Positions 36,950-45,472 of a stretch of 64,000 bases of DNA are shown here, piece after piece. The position numbers and the translations under genes were made by a program. Origin of the DNA: Olivibacter sitiensis DSM 17696. GTDB lineage: Bacteria > Bacteroidota > Bacteroidia > Sphingobacteriales > Sphingobacteriaceae. The notes under the pieces are model-generated. The model did no database searches and was not told the DNA's origin. It worked only from the letters and a program-made list of their open reading frames with translations. The stretch's first letter is position 1; each line of letters starts with the position of its first letter. The DNA is taken from the NCBI RefSeq assembly GCF_000427965.1, contig NZ_ATZA01000002.1:164233-228232 (forward strand), in the 5' to 3' direction.

Positions 36950-37960
36950 CTATCTCTTGTCTTCAAGAGCTCCTATTTTTGCGATCAGGTCCACCAATCG
37001 ATTAGAATAACCATATTCATTGTCATACCAGCCTACCACCTTCACCAAGTCGCCCACAATGGAGGTGAGTTGGGAATCAAATACACAGGAATAAGGGCTG
37101 TTGTTGATATCTATCGAGACAATAGGGTCTTCCGTATATTGAAGAATGCCTTTCAGCTCTCCTTGAGAAGCTCGTAAAAACGCTTTGTTTATACCATCTA
37201 CCGTTGCTGGCGCACTCAATGTACAAGTAAAGTCGGTCAGCGACCCATTCAATACAGGTACACGGATACCAGCTCCCCCCAATTTGCCTTCCAATTTCGG
37301 GAATATTCTGGTCACCGCTTTTGCTGCACCCGTAGTCGTCGGTATAATGGAACGAGAAGCGGCCCTAGCCCTCCGCAAATCCTTGTGTGGGGCATCGTGC
37401 AAGTTCTGATCGCCAGTCATCGAGTGTACCGTAGTGATATATCCGTCTTTAACGCCCCAATGTTCGTCCAGCACCTTAATAAGCGGCGCCACGTTATTTG
37501 TCGTACAAGAAGCGTTGGAAAGGATTGGACTGGTTAAATCTACCCGATCATCATTCACGCCAAGCACCACGGTGGGCACATCCATATCTGGGGAAGGAGC
37601 AGAAAGAACAACCTGCTTGGCTCCAGCTATCAAGTGTTTGCGCGCGTCCTCCAAATGCGTAAAACGACCGGTCGACTCAATAACCAAATCAATCCCCAAG
37701 TCTCCCCATGGCAGATCTTCTGGACTCTTTTCCTCGATGATCTTGATGGCATGTCCATTGACCACTAATTGCCCAGCCTCAGCAGTTACCTCGCCAACGA
37801 ACGGTCCATGTACAGAATCGTATTTAAAAAGATGTGCCAGTGTATCGGCATCTGTCAAATCATTGACGGCCACCACCAAATCACCCATGCCCCTAAGAAA
37901 AAGATTACGTAAGGTATTCCGACCTATTCTGCCGAATCCATTTATTGCTACTTTCAACAT
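36950..37960 (-). CDS. gap: Glyceraldehyde-3-phosphate dehydrogenase (type I)
   Basis: Glycolytic NAD-dependent dehydrogenase, 336 residues. It has the Rossmann motif INGFGRIGRNTLRN (7-20), the active-site segment SNASCTTNNVAPL (catalytic Cys near residue 152), HDAPHKDLRRARAA and the C-terminal WYDNEYGYSNR. It lies 40 bp after the alpha/beta hydrolase gene and ahead of pgk, its pathway neighbour. Confidence 0.98.
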   Translation of the reverse strand: MLKVAINGFGRIGRNTLRNLFLRGMGDLVVAVNDLTDADTLAHLFKYDSVHGPFVGEVTAEAGQLVVNGHAIKIIEEKSPEDLPWGDLGIDLVIESTGRFTHLEDARKHLIAGAKQVVLSAPSPDMDVPTVVLGVNDDRVDLTSPILSNASCTTNNVAPLIKVLDEHWGVKDGYITTVHSMTGDQNLHDAPHKDLRRARAASRSIIPTTTGAAKAVTRIFPKLEGKLGGAGIRVPVLNGSLTDFTCTLSAPATVDGINKAFLRASQGELKGILQYTEDPIVSIDINNSPYSCVFDSQLTSIVGDLVKVVGWYDNEYGYSNRLVDLIAKIGALEDKR

Positions 37961-38000
37961 TTGCTATCTTCAAAAATTATCCTCCAAAGATGGCATATAT

Positions 38001-38822
38001 CTACTTAAATTGGTCCAAAAACTGCAATAAATGACTGTTAAATGCCACAGCGTCTTCTAGATTTGGTAAATGCCCACAGTGCTCTATTTCCACCAACTTG
38101 CTATTTGCAATGCTATCGTCCATCGCCTGCATTTGCTCATGGCTTGTCAGCTTATCTTCCTTCCCTCTTATGAGCAAGCAGGGCTGCGTAAGGCTTGTAA
38201 GCTGCTTGGAAGTATCGGTCCTTGCAGCAAGGGCCAATTGCGTAGCGCAGATAGAGCGTATATCATTTCTCCTGATGCTACTCTTAATCAGCTCGACGGC
38301 TTCCGGCTTATGAAGCATACTTTGCTGGCTGAATACGTTGGCCACAAAGCCCACAGCAAAAGCCCTGCGCCCATGTTTCAACACAGATTGTATGGACTCA
38401 AATCGCTTTACCTTTGCTGCATCCATATCGGCAAAGGGATGAGTGTCTACCAGTACAAAACCCCTGAAGAGCTGAGGAGACATTTCTCTTGCCCGCAAAG
38501 CAATATAGCCTCCCATGGATATACCACAAAGTACTGGATGTAGCAATTGAAGCTTCTCGACAAAGGCAATGAGATCTTGGGCAAACAAATCGATATTAAA
38601 AAAGCCATGACCACTGGTACTCATTCCATGGCCGCGCACATCAATTGCAATTCCTAGGACATGGTCTGGCAAAGCCTCTAATTGCCCTTGCCACATATTC
38701 TTGTTGAATGGAAAGCCATGAATAAAAATGATCGTCATAGTCGGATTCGCACTGCCCTTATACAGATAAGAGATGCTGATGTCCGACAACCTTATTTTCT
38801 TCCGTTGAATTTTATGGTCCAT
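38001..38822 (-). CDS. Alpha/beta-hydrolase fold protein
   Basis: Predicted serine hydrolase of 273 residues. HGFPFNKNMW (oxyanion region), the nucleophile elbow CGISMGGYIAL (Ser near residue 98), a late aspartate in RGKEDKLT and the catalytic histidine in EHCGHLPNLEDA form a complete triad. There is no signal peptide, so it is cytoplasmic. It resembles 3-oxoadipate enol-lactonase/esterase types, but no neighbouring pathway genes fix a substrate. It is probably co-transcribed with gap. Confidence 0.82.
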   Translation of the reverse strand: MDHKIQRKKIRLSDISISYLYKGSANPTMTIIFIHGFPFNKNMWQGQLEALPDHVLGIAIDVRGHGMSTSGHGFFNIDLFAQDLIAFVEKLQLLHPVLCGISMGGYIALRAREMSPQLFRGFVLVDTHPFADMDAAKVKRFESIQSVLKHGRRAFAVGFVANVFSQQSMLHKPEAVELIKSSIRRNDIRSICATQLALAARTDTSKQLTSLTQPCLLIRGKEDKLTSHEQMQAMDDSIANSKLVEIEHCGHLPNLEDAVAFNSHLLQFLDQFK

Positions 38823-38998
38823 GATGGATTAATTATATACATATATAACAAAAAAAAGCAAATGAGTTTTGAATTTATTTCAAACTACATTTAGCCACAA
38901 CCCATTGACTAACAAATTTTACGCAAAAAGTATAGTCCATTTTGATGGAAGAACTAAGGCCGAGCATGCAATTTAGAGGGATTTTTTTCCAATTATTC

Positions 38999-39029
38999 TT
39001 TGCAGAATCAAATTCCATTTCTATCTTTG
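38999..39029 (+). promoter_or_regulatory. tRNA-Arg promoter
   Basis: TTTG (38999-39002), a 19-bp spacer and TATCTTTG (39022-39029) are a full match to the Bacteroidota -33/-7 consensus, 21 bp before the tRNA. Confidence 0.85.
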
Positions 39030-39049
39030 CAGTCCAATTCTAGGACAAC

Positions 39050-39123
39050 GCGCTTGTAGCTTAACTGGATAGAGCACCTGACTACGGATCAGGAGGTTAG
39101 GGGTTCGACTCCCTTCAAGCGCA
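39050..39123 (+). tRNA. tRNA-Arg (anticodon ACG)
   Basis: The 74-nt cloverleaf has a 7-bp acceptor stem GCGCTTG/CAAGCGC with discriminator A. The anticodon stem CCTGA/TCAGG encloses loop CTACGGA (anticodon ACG, read as ICG after A34 deamination). The T arm holds GGTTCGACTCC. CCA is not encoded. A hairpin terminator follows, then adk. Confidence 0.96.
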
Positions 39124-39137
39124 CATTTTTTCACTGA

Positions 39138-39168
39138 AGCTTAGTCGGCAACGATTAGGCTTTTTTTA
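39138..39168 (+). terminator. Terminator between tRNA-Arg and adk
   Basis: AGCTTAGTC (39138-39146) pairs with GATTAGGCT (39153-39161) with two G-U pairs, loop GGCAAC, followed by TTTTTTAT. It ends 15 bp before the adk ATG. Confidence 0.7.
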
Positions 39169-39182
39169 TCAATTAGGACGCT

Positions 39183-39752
39183 ATGCTAAACTTGGTATTA
39201 TTCGGCCCTCCGGGAGCTGGCAAAGGGACTCAATCTGAAAAATTGATAGAGAAGTACAATTTGGTACATATTTCTACCGGTGATCTGTTCAGGGCGCATA
39301 TCAAAAACCAAACGGAACTAGGGAAACAAGTAAGCAGCCTCATCGCTGATGGCCAGCTGGTACCGGATTCCATCACCATTGCCATGCTGGAAAAGGAAAT
39401 CGAGAAAAACCCGACAGCCAAAGGTTTCATCTTTGACGGATTTCCACGTACGGTAGCGCAAGCCGAAGCACTAGACAAATTCCTTGAAAGCATCGGTACG
39501 AGCATATCGGGCGTGGTAGCGCTGGATGTAGACGAAGCTGAGCTGACAAAGCGCATCGCCGAACGCAAAAAGATAAGCAATCGTGCTGACGATGATGCCG
39601 ACAAGTTGCAAAAGCGAATTGCCGAGTATTTCAACAAGACCATTCACGTGCTCCCGTACTATGAGCAACAAGGCAAACTGGCCAAGGTAAATGGTATTGG
39701 CGACATTGACACTATTTTCAATAATATCAGTAAGGAAATAGATAGTTTTTAA
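39183..39752 (+). CDS. adk: Adenylate kinase
   Basis: Cytoplasmic enzyme interconverting ATP, AMP and ADP. The 189 residues start with the P-loop LVLFGPPGAGKGTQSEKL, then HISTGDLFRAHI (AMP site), FDGFPRTVAQAEAL and RKKISNRADDDADKL. It is the short-LID form, without the zinc or extended LID found in 210-220-residue enzymes. It lies directly after the tRNA-Arg terminator with no room for its own promoter. Confidence 0.97.
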   Translation: MLNLVLFGPPGAGKGTQSEKLIEKYNLVHISTGDLFRAHIKNQTELGKQVSSLIADGQLVPDSITIAMLEKEIEKNPTAKGFIFDGFPRTVAQAEALDKFLESIGTSISGVVALDVDEAELTKRIAERKKISNRADDDADKLQKRIAEYFNKTIHVLPYYEQQGKLAKVNGIGDIDTIFNNISKEIDSF

Positions 39753-39772
39753 TGTTTTCGAAAAAAGAGCGA

Positions 39773-39805
39773 AGCGTCAATTAATAAATATAATTGGCGC
39801 TTTTT
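39773..39805 (+). terminator. adk terminator
   Basis: AGCGTCAATTA (39773-39783) pairs with TAATTGGCGCT (39791-39801, one G-T pair), loop ATAAATA, followed by TTTT. Confidence 0.75.
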
Positions 39806-39830
39806 CTGTTCATCCAAGCACCACTAACGA

Positions 39831-39850
39831 CCTGCCACCAGACAGGCAGG
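39831..39850. repeat. Small GC-rich palindrome CCTGCC/GGCAGG
   Basis: CCTGCC (39831-39836) and GGCAGG (39845-39850) flank 8 nt in the adk-obg gap, resembling short REP-like palindromes. A single copy was noticed. Confidence 0.3.
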
Positions 39851-39876
39851 CAAACATCCACCAATAACAGATAACT

Positions 39877-40881
39877 ATGGCTCAAGGCTCCAATTTTGTC
39901 GATTATGTAAAGATATGTTGCCGCTCGGGAAAAGGAGGGGCAGGATCGGCCCATTTGCATCGTGACAAGCACACCGCAAAAGGTGGGCCTGATGGGGGCG
40001 ACGGAGGTCGTGGCGGACATATCATACTAAAGGGCAACAGCCAACTGTGGACTTTACTGCACCTCAAATACAGAAAGCATATCATCGCCGAAAACGGTGG
40101 CACTGGCGGTTCTGCGTTAAAACACGGTGCAGACGGCCAGGATGAGGTATTGGAAGTGCCTTTGGGCACCATTGCGCGCAATGCCGAAACAGGAGAGGTA
40201 CTGTTTGACATCACGGAAGATGGGGAGACAAAGATTCTCACGGCTGGCGGTCGCGGTGGCTTGGGCAATTGGCATTTCAAAACACCTACCAAACAAACTC
40301 CTCGCTTTGCACAGTCTGGCGAAGATGGCAAGGAAGAGTGGATCATTTTAGAGCTAAAGGTATTGGCGGATGTGGGCCTAGTAGGCTTCCCTAATGCCGG
40401 AAAATCGACTTTACTATCCGTAGTCTCTGCCGCAAAGCCTGAAATTGCAAACTATCCCTTCACTACCTTGGTACCCAATCTGGGTATCGTTTCCTACCGA
40501 GACAACAAATCCTTTATCATGGCCGATATCCCAGGGATTATAGAAGGAGCATCACAAGGAAAGGGATTGGGTTATCGCTTTTTAAGGCATATTGAACGCA
40601 ACTCGGTCTTGCTATTTTTGGTCCCGGCGGATACCGATCGTAGCATTCAGGAAGAATATGATATCCTGCTAAAGGAACTGACAGCGTACAATCCGGAATT
40701 GCTGGATAAGCCGCGCCTACTAGCCATCAGCAAATCGGATTTGCTAGACGAAGAGCTGATAGCGGAAATGAAAAAGGAGCTTCCGCACGACATACCTTCC
40801 GTATTTATATCGGCCGTAGCACAGACTGGCATCGCTCCACTGAAAGATCTAATCTGGAAGGCAATTAATCAAGACGCATAG
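39877..40881 (+). CDS. obg: GTPase Obg (CgtA)
   Basis: Ribosome-associated GTPase involved in 50S assembly. The 334 residues comprise the glycine-rich Obg fold ([20 protein letters not shown] and [13 protein letters not shown]) and the G domain with [12 protein letters not shown] (G1), [16 protein letters not shown] (G3) and [10 protein letters not shown] (G4). It stops after the G domain and lacks the C-terminal OCT domain seen in Firmicutes. It follows adk by 124 bp. Confidence 0.97.
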   Translation: MAQGSNFVDYVKICCRSGKGGAGSAHLHRDKHTAKGGPDGGDGGRGGHIILKGNSQLWTLLHLKYRKHIIAENGGTGGSALKHGADGQDEVLEVPLGTIARNAETGEVLFDITEDGETKILTAGGRGGLGNWHFKTPTKQTPRFAQSGEDGKEEWIILELKVLADVGLVGFPNAGKSTLLSVVSAAKPEIANYPFTTLVPNLGIVSYRDNKSFIMADIPGIIEGASQGKGLGYRFLRHIERNSVLLFLVPADTDRSIQEEYDILLKELTAYNPELLDKPRLLAISKSDLLDEELIAEMKKELPHDIPSVFISAVAQTGIAPLKDLIWKAINQDA

Positions 40882-40914
40882 AAAAAACTACTTCCATTCA
40901 TTGTTGTGCATCGG

Positions 40915-41940
40915 TCATGCATCGTGTCCTATCACCTCTTTATTCTCTTTACCAAAGGAATACATCAGATAAAACAATGCTGGTAGTATAAAGATGCTCC
41001 CTATCAAAAGGGCCCATGCCAATGTTGCTATCGTTTTTGGACTTCCCACATCCTCGAGCAACGAAAGTGCTTGTCCGCCATGTAACAAGACGATATTTGG
41101 AAAGTGGGTGGAAGTAGCGGCAAACAAGATCATCGTAACCTGAAAGCCCGCCAAAATGCGCAAAAGCACCGGTGAGCTCACATATAGGCTTTTCCACATA
41201 AACAATAGCGAGGCTATGGCCAATACAATGGCAATAACGTTCACTGTATGGCCGAAAATCCATTGGGCCAAAGGCACGCCCGAATAGGCCGCAGTGGCAA
41301 ATACCAATGCACCAAAAACAAAGGCAGCGATAATCATAAATTTGGCCTTGCGAACAAACAGGGCTTTGTCGCTCTGTTCTTTTACCTCTCCGATAATATA
41401 GATTGTGGCCAGATAGCCGCAGATAGCCACCGTAAAACATCCTACCGACACACAGAACCAATTGAGCCAGTTGAGCACATAGGCGTCCAGAAAGTTGTCG
41501 GCCTGCGGATTGATCGTGCCAGAAACGGTAGTTCCGGCAATGATGCCAAGGAAAAATGGCGTAACGGCACTGGAATAAACAAAAATTTTGCTGTACACCT
41601 TTTGCCACCTGTCGTCTATGGCATCATAGTTACGAAACGTAAAAGCCGTGCCCCTTGCGATAATCCCAAGCAGCATGGCCGCCAATGGAATATGGACATA
41701 AGTGGACATCAAGGTATATATCTGAGGAAAGCCCACAAAGAGAATCACCACGGCAATGATGAGCCACATATGGTTGGCTTCCCATACAGGGCCAATGGCC
41801 TTGTACATGATATTTCTGGTATGCAGCTTATTTCCCTTGGAACTAAATAACTCCACAATGCCGGCGCCAAAATCGGCTCCCCCCAAAAGCAGGTACAACC
41901 ATATAGAAGCCCATAGGTAGGCAATGACTACATATAGCAT
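40915..41940 (-). CDS. cydB: Cytochrome bd oxidase subunit II (CydB)
   Basis: Inner-membrane subunit of the high-affinity quinol oxidase. The 341 residues have about eight to nine membrane helices. LLGGADFGAGIVELF (19-33), GPVWEANHMWLIIAVVI and FGRHT-region equivalents match CydB. It follows cydA by 6 bp. No cydX or cydCD genes lie beside it. Confidence 0.95.
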   Translation of the reverse strand: MLYVVIAYLWASIWLYLLLGGADFGAGIVELFSSKGNKLHTRNIMYKAIGPVWEANHMWLIIAVVILFVGFPQIYTLMSTYVHIPLAAMLLGIIARGTAFTFRNYDAIDDRWQKVYSKIFVYSSAVTPFFLGIIAGTTVSGTINPQADNFLDAYVLNWLNWFCVSVGCFTVAICGYLATIYIIGEVKEQSDKALFVRKAKFMIIAAFVFGALVFATAAYSGVPLAQWIFGHTVNVIAIVLAIASLLFMWKSLYVSSPVLLRILAGFQVTMILFAATSTHFPNIVLLHGGQALSLLEDVGSPKTIATLAWALLIGSIFILPALFYLMYSFGKENKEVIGHDA

Positions 41941-41946
41941 AATTCC

Positions 41947-43281
41947 TTAGTTTTTATCCAAATAATCCGGGCTATTCACGTCATAGAGCTTGCTAACCAT
42001 CAATATCTGCCTATAGAGCAGGAATACTACAATGGCCGAGAGCGAAACGAATACAGCCGTAAACAAATAAAACGAATAGACCAGACCGGGCATGGGTGTA
42101 ACCGCATCGGCCGTGCGCATCACACCATAGATAATCCATGGCTGCCTTCCTATTTCCGTTACCATCCAGCCAGCTTCCAGAGCGATGTACCCCAATGGAG
42201 TAGCCAGCACAAAAAGCCGCATTAGCCATTTCTTGGACAAAGGTTGCTTCTTCAACGCAAGCAACACGAGATAAACGACACCCAAAAGCAGCATCACCAT
42301 TCCAAGTCCTACCATTACCTGAAAGGAATAGTGGGTAATGGCTACCGGCGGTCTATCCTCTTTAGGAATATCTACCAATCCAGTCACCGGCTTTGAAGCA
42401 TCACCATGTACCATCCAGCTAAGAAGTCCGGGAAGTTTGACAGCATATTTAACCGATTGGCTTTCCTCGTCGGGCACACCTCCTACGATGAGCGGAGCAT
42501 GAGCCTCGGTATGAAAATGAGCTTCCATGGCCGCCAGCTTAGCGGGTTGGCGCTTGGCGACATCCTTGGCAGAGAAGTCGCCACTCAGTGGCTGCAATAT
42601 GGCTGCTATAGCCGCACAAAATGCGGCTATTTTGAATGCCTTGCTATGAAATTCGACATTTTTCTGGCGCAAGATCATCAGCGCATGCACCCCCGCAACG
42701 GCAAAACCCGTGGCCGAAAAAGCGGCAATGCTCATATGTATAGACTGGCTGAGCCACGCCTCATTGAACATGGCTTTCATGGGGTCGACATTTAGGTACT
42801 CGCCATTCACAAAATCAAATCCGGCAGGACTGTTCATCCAAGCATTGGCCGCCACGACCAATATACCCGAAGCCAGTCCGCTGATTCCCACTACGACTCC
42901 CGTGAACCAGTGGAACCATTTGTTGAACCTTCCCCATCCATACAGGAAAAATCCCAAAGCAATCGCCTCAATGAAAAAGGCCGTGCCCTCCAGCGAAAAG
43001 GGCATACCGAAAATAGGGCCTGCATGTTCCATGAACTTGGGCCATAGCAAACCCAATTCAAAGGACAGCATCGTACCGGAAACGGCGCCAGTTGCAAACA
43101 ATATGGCCACACCTTTGCTCCATGCCTTGGTAAGGCCTTTATACATTTCGTCTCCAGAACGCAAATACTTAAAATGGGCAATAGCCATAAAGAAGGGCAT
43201 AACCATGCCTACACATGCAAATATGATATGAAAGCCCAATGAAAGAGCCATTTGCGAACGGGCAGCAATAAAATCGTCCAT
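41947..43281 (-). CDS. cydA: Cytochrome bd oxidase subunit I (CydA)
   Basis: Haem-bearing subunit of cytochrome bd, which reduces O2 to water using quinol. Start 43281 (MDDFIAARSQMALSLGFHII) gives 444 residues. The N-terminal His in GFHIIFA is the expected haem ligand, and GRQPWIIYGVMRTADAVT is a CydA signature near the C-terminus. The Q-loop is of the short kind. An ATG at 43311 also lies in frame, but the -7 element at 43309-43316 overlaps it, so it cannot be the start. Confidence 0.95.
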   Translation of the reverse strand: MDDFIAARSQMALSLGFHIIFACVGMVMPFFMAIAHFKYLRSGDEMYKGLTKAWSKGVAILFATGAVSGTMLSFELGLLWPKFMEHAGPIFGMPFSLEGTAFFIEAIALGFFLYGWGRFNKWFHWFTGVVVGISGLASGILVVAANAWMNSPAGFDFVNGEYLNVDPMKAMFNEAWLSQSIHMSIAAFSATGFAVAGVHALMILRQKNVEFHSKAFKIAAFCAAIAAILQPLSGDFSAKDVAKRQPAKLAAMEAHFHTEAHAPLIVGGVPDEESQSVKYAVKLPGLLSWMVHGDASKPVTGLVDIPKEDRPPVAITHYSFQVMVGLGMVMLLLGVVYLVLLALKKQPLSKKWLMRLFVLATPLGYIALEAGWMVTEIGRQPWIIYGVMRTADAVTPMPGLVYSFYLFTAVFVSLSAIVVFLLYRQILMVSKLYDVNSPDYLDKN

Positions 43282-43308
43282 ATGGCATACTCGTTTAAGT
43301 GTACCTGA

Positions 43309-43339
43309 CAAACCTAGCCCAAAATAAAGAAACTTACAA
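43309..43339 (-). promoter_or_regulatory. cydAB promoter
   Basis: On the minus strand, TTG (43337-43339), a 20-bp spacer and TAGGTTTG (43309-43316) match the -33/-7 consensus, 27 bp before the cydA start. Confidence 0.65.
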
Positions 43340-43445
43340 GGTCAAACTATTATTTTAATCGGCCTAGCCCATCTTGGAGCTCTCAAGAGCCACACCATGA
43401 AAAAAGCAATCGACTGACCGAATATTTGATTTGCATCCGACAAGT

Positions 43446-45362
43446 TCACGAGAGCTTCTTATTCAACACATACAGCTCTTTTTCTATAATCAGGATACCC
43501 TCATCTACCATTTCCCTAATGGCATGAATATACAAGTCTTCTTCGTTCGTATCTACATCTGCTAGCAGTGTCTTAAGGGCCCTAGCTTCGCTCTCCAATG
43601 CAGTAATGATCTCTTGCCTTATCTGTTCTATGCGCGACTCGGCCTTCTTGCCCTGGAGCCGCAGGCACACATCGCAGATACCGCAGCGCGTAGCATCATG
43701 CTCGTCGAAATAGTCTAACAAGCTTACACTCCTACATAGGTCATCATCCAAAAAGCGCATTACCGCCTTAAGCTGCTTTTTCCCTACTGCCTTGCGCGCC
43801 TCGATATGCTGTCTATCGACCTCAAGGTGCTGCGAGTCGCTCCTGGGCAAAAGAAATTGCAGCTGGGGCTTATCGGTTTGCGGAATATAGCTTATCACCT
43901 CAAATTTCTGCAGCTGCTCCAGCATATCGATCACCTTGCTGATCGGCAGGCCCATTTTGCGAGCCAAATCAGATTCCCGAAAAGAAATATAACGGTCAAA
44001 CGCATTGCCATATGCCCTAAGGATAGTCTTAATAAAGCTATCCAGATGGGCATGCGCTACCTGAAAAGTATATAAGTCGCTCGGGTTAACCTCAAACTGC
44101 AACCGTGACGGCAAATAGACATTTTCCGTCAAGGCAATCCATTCACTCCGTTCAAGGAACTTCAATGCGCTCAATGTTTTGAGTACATCCAGCTGATAGC
44201 GTGTACAAAAATCACCAACATCGAAATTAAAGGTCATAAACTGTCCGGCACCATATGCCAACTGATAATAGTTGCATAGATGGTAATAGATCTGCCTAAT
44301 TTCTGCCACAGTGGGAAAGCTCGCCAAGAAGTTTGTCTCCAGCCTTTCCTTATCGCCTTCGTTATAGAGCAATACTGCATAGGCTTTTTGTCCATCGCGA
44401 CCGGCACGACCAGCCTCCTGGTAATAGGCTTCTAGGGAACTTGGCACATCCATGTGCACCACGAAACGTACATCCGGCTTGTCTATCCCCATACCGAAGG
44501 CATTTGTGGCTACAATAACTTGTGTGTGATTTCTCCGCCATGCGTCCTGTTTTGCTCCCCTATCGGGCGTGCTCAATCCCGCATGGTAGAAATCGGCACT
44601 CACCTTTTCCTGCAATAGGTAGCGGGCTATTTCCTGGGTTTCGCGCCTGTTCCTCACGTAGACAATGCCACTACCGCCCACCTTACGGATGATGTTGAGC
44701 AATCGTGAAAACTTGGATTCCTCCTTCAGCACTATGTAAGCTAGATTGCTTCTAGCAAAGCTGGTCCGAAAGACCGCATTGCCGCGATCTGGCTTTCTGA
44801 ATGCCAACTTTTGTTGTATATCTTCCACAACCTGCTCTGTAGCCGTCGCCGTCAGCGCAATAAAGGGCACATCTGGCTGCAGCTCCCTCAAGTCAGACAA
44901 ATGCAAATAAGGAGGACGGAAATCATAGCCCCATTCACTTATACAATGCGCCTCGTCAATGGCGAAAAGATTCACCTTCATGTACCTTATGCGTTCACGC
45001 ACCAACTCACTCATCAGCCTTTCCGGCGACAGGTAGAGAAACTTGATGGCGCCATATACGCAGTTGTCCAAGGCAATATCCACCTCTCTTTTGCTCATGC
45101 CCGAAAAGATTGCCATCGCCTGAATACCTTTGGACCGCAGAATCTCAACTTGATCTTTCATCAGTGCAATCAAGGGGCTTACCACTATACAGATTCCTTC
45201 CATGGCCATTGAAGGTACCTGATAGCACAGGGACTTTCCGCCACCGGTGGGCATCAAGACCAGCGTATCCCTGCCTTGCATGACATGGTCAATAACCTCT
45301 CGCTGCAAAGGCCGAAATTGCTTATGATGCCAATATTTAAAAAGTATTTCGTCCAAATCCAC
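43446..45362 (-). CDS. recQ: ATP-dependent DNA helicase RecQ
   Basis: 3'-5' superfamily 2 helicase for recombination and fork repair. The 638 residues have LMPTGGGKSLCYQVP (36-50), AIDEAHCISEWGYDFRP (motif II), ALTATATEQV and QEAGRAGRDGQ (motif VI). The RQC zinc cysteines lie in RCGICDVCLR. No C-terminal HRDC domain is apparent; the tail instead looks like a winged-helix segment (DEGILIIEKELYVLNKKLS). It stands alone on the minus strand upstream of cydA's start region. Confidence 0.96.
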   Translation of the reverse strand: MDLDEILFKYWHHKQFRPLQREVIDHVMQGRDTLVLMPTGGGKSLCYQVPSMAMEGICIVVSPLIALMKDQVEILRSKGIQAMAIFSGMSKREVDIALDNCVYGAIKFLYLSPERLMSELVRERIRYMKVNLFAIDEAHCISEWGYDFRPPYLHLSDLRELQPDVPFIALTATATEQVVEDIQQKLAFRKPDRGNAVFRTSFARSNLAYIVLKEESKFSRLLNIIRKVGGSGIVYVRNRRETQEIARYLLQEKVSADFYHAGLSTPDRGAKQDAWRRNHTQVIVATNAFGMGIDKPDVRFVVHMDVPSSLEAYYQEAGRAGRDGQKAYAVLLYNEGDKERLETNFLASFPTVAEIRQIYYHLCNYYQLAYGAGQFMTFNFDVGDFCTRYQLDVLKTLSALKFLERSEWIALTENVYLPSRLQFEVNPSDLYTFQVAHAHLDSFIKTILRAYGNAFDRYISFRESDLARKMGLPISKVIDMLEQLQKFEVISYIPQTDKPQLQFLLPRSDSQHLEVDRQHIEARKAVGKKQLKAVMRFLDDDLCRSVSLLDYFDEHDATRCGICDVCLRLQGKKAESRIEQIRQEIITALESEARALKTLLADVDTNEEDLYIHAIREMVDEGILIIEKELYVLNKKLS

Positions 45363-45472
45363 GCTGGTTTACCTCCTCAATCCAAACTTAGCTAAATCGT
45401 CCTTTATATGCAAATGACTTTAAGCAGAGAAAAACATGCATGTAGCCGTCCAATAGCTATCTCTCAGAAAAC

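Noticed and set aside
43282..43311. Upstream start for CydA
   Set aside because: It overlaps the -7 promoter element at 43309-43316, and family members begin at the later ATG.
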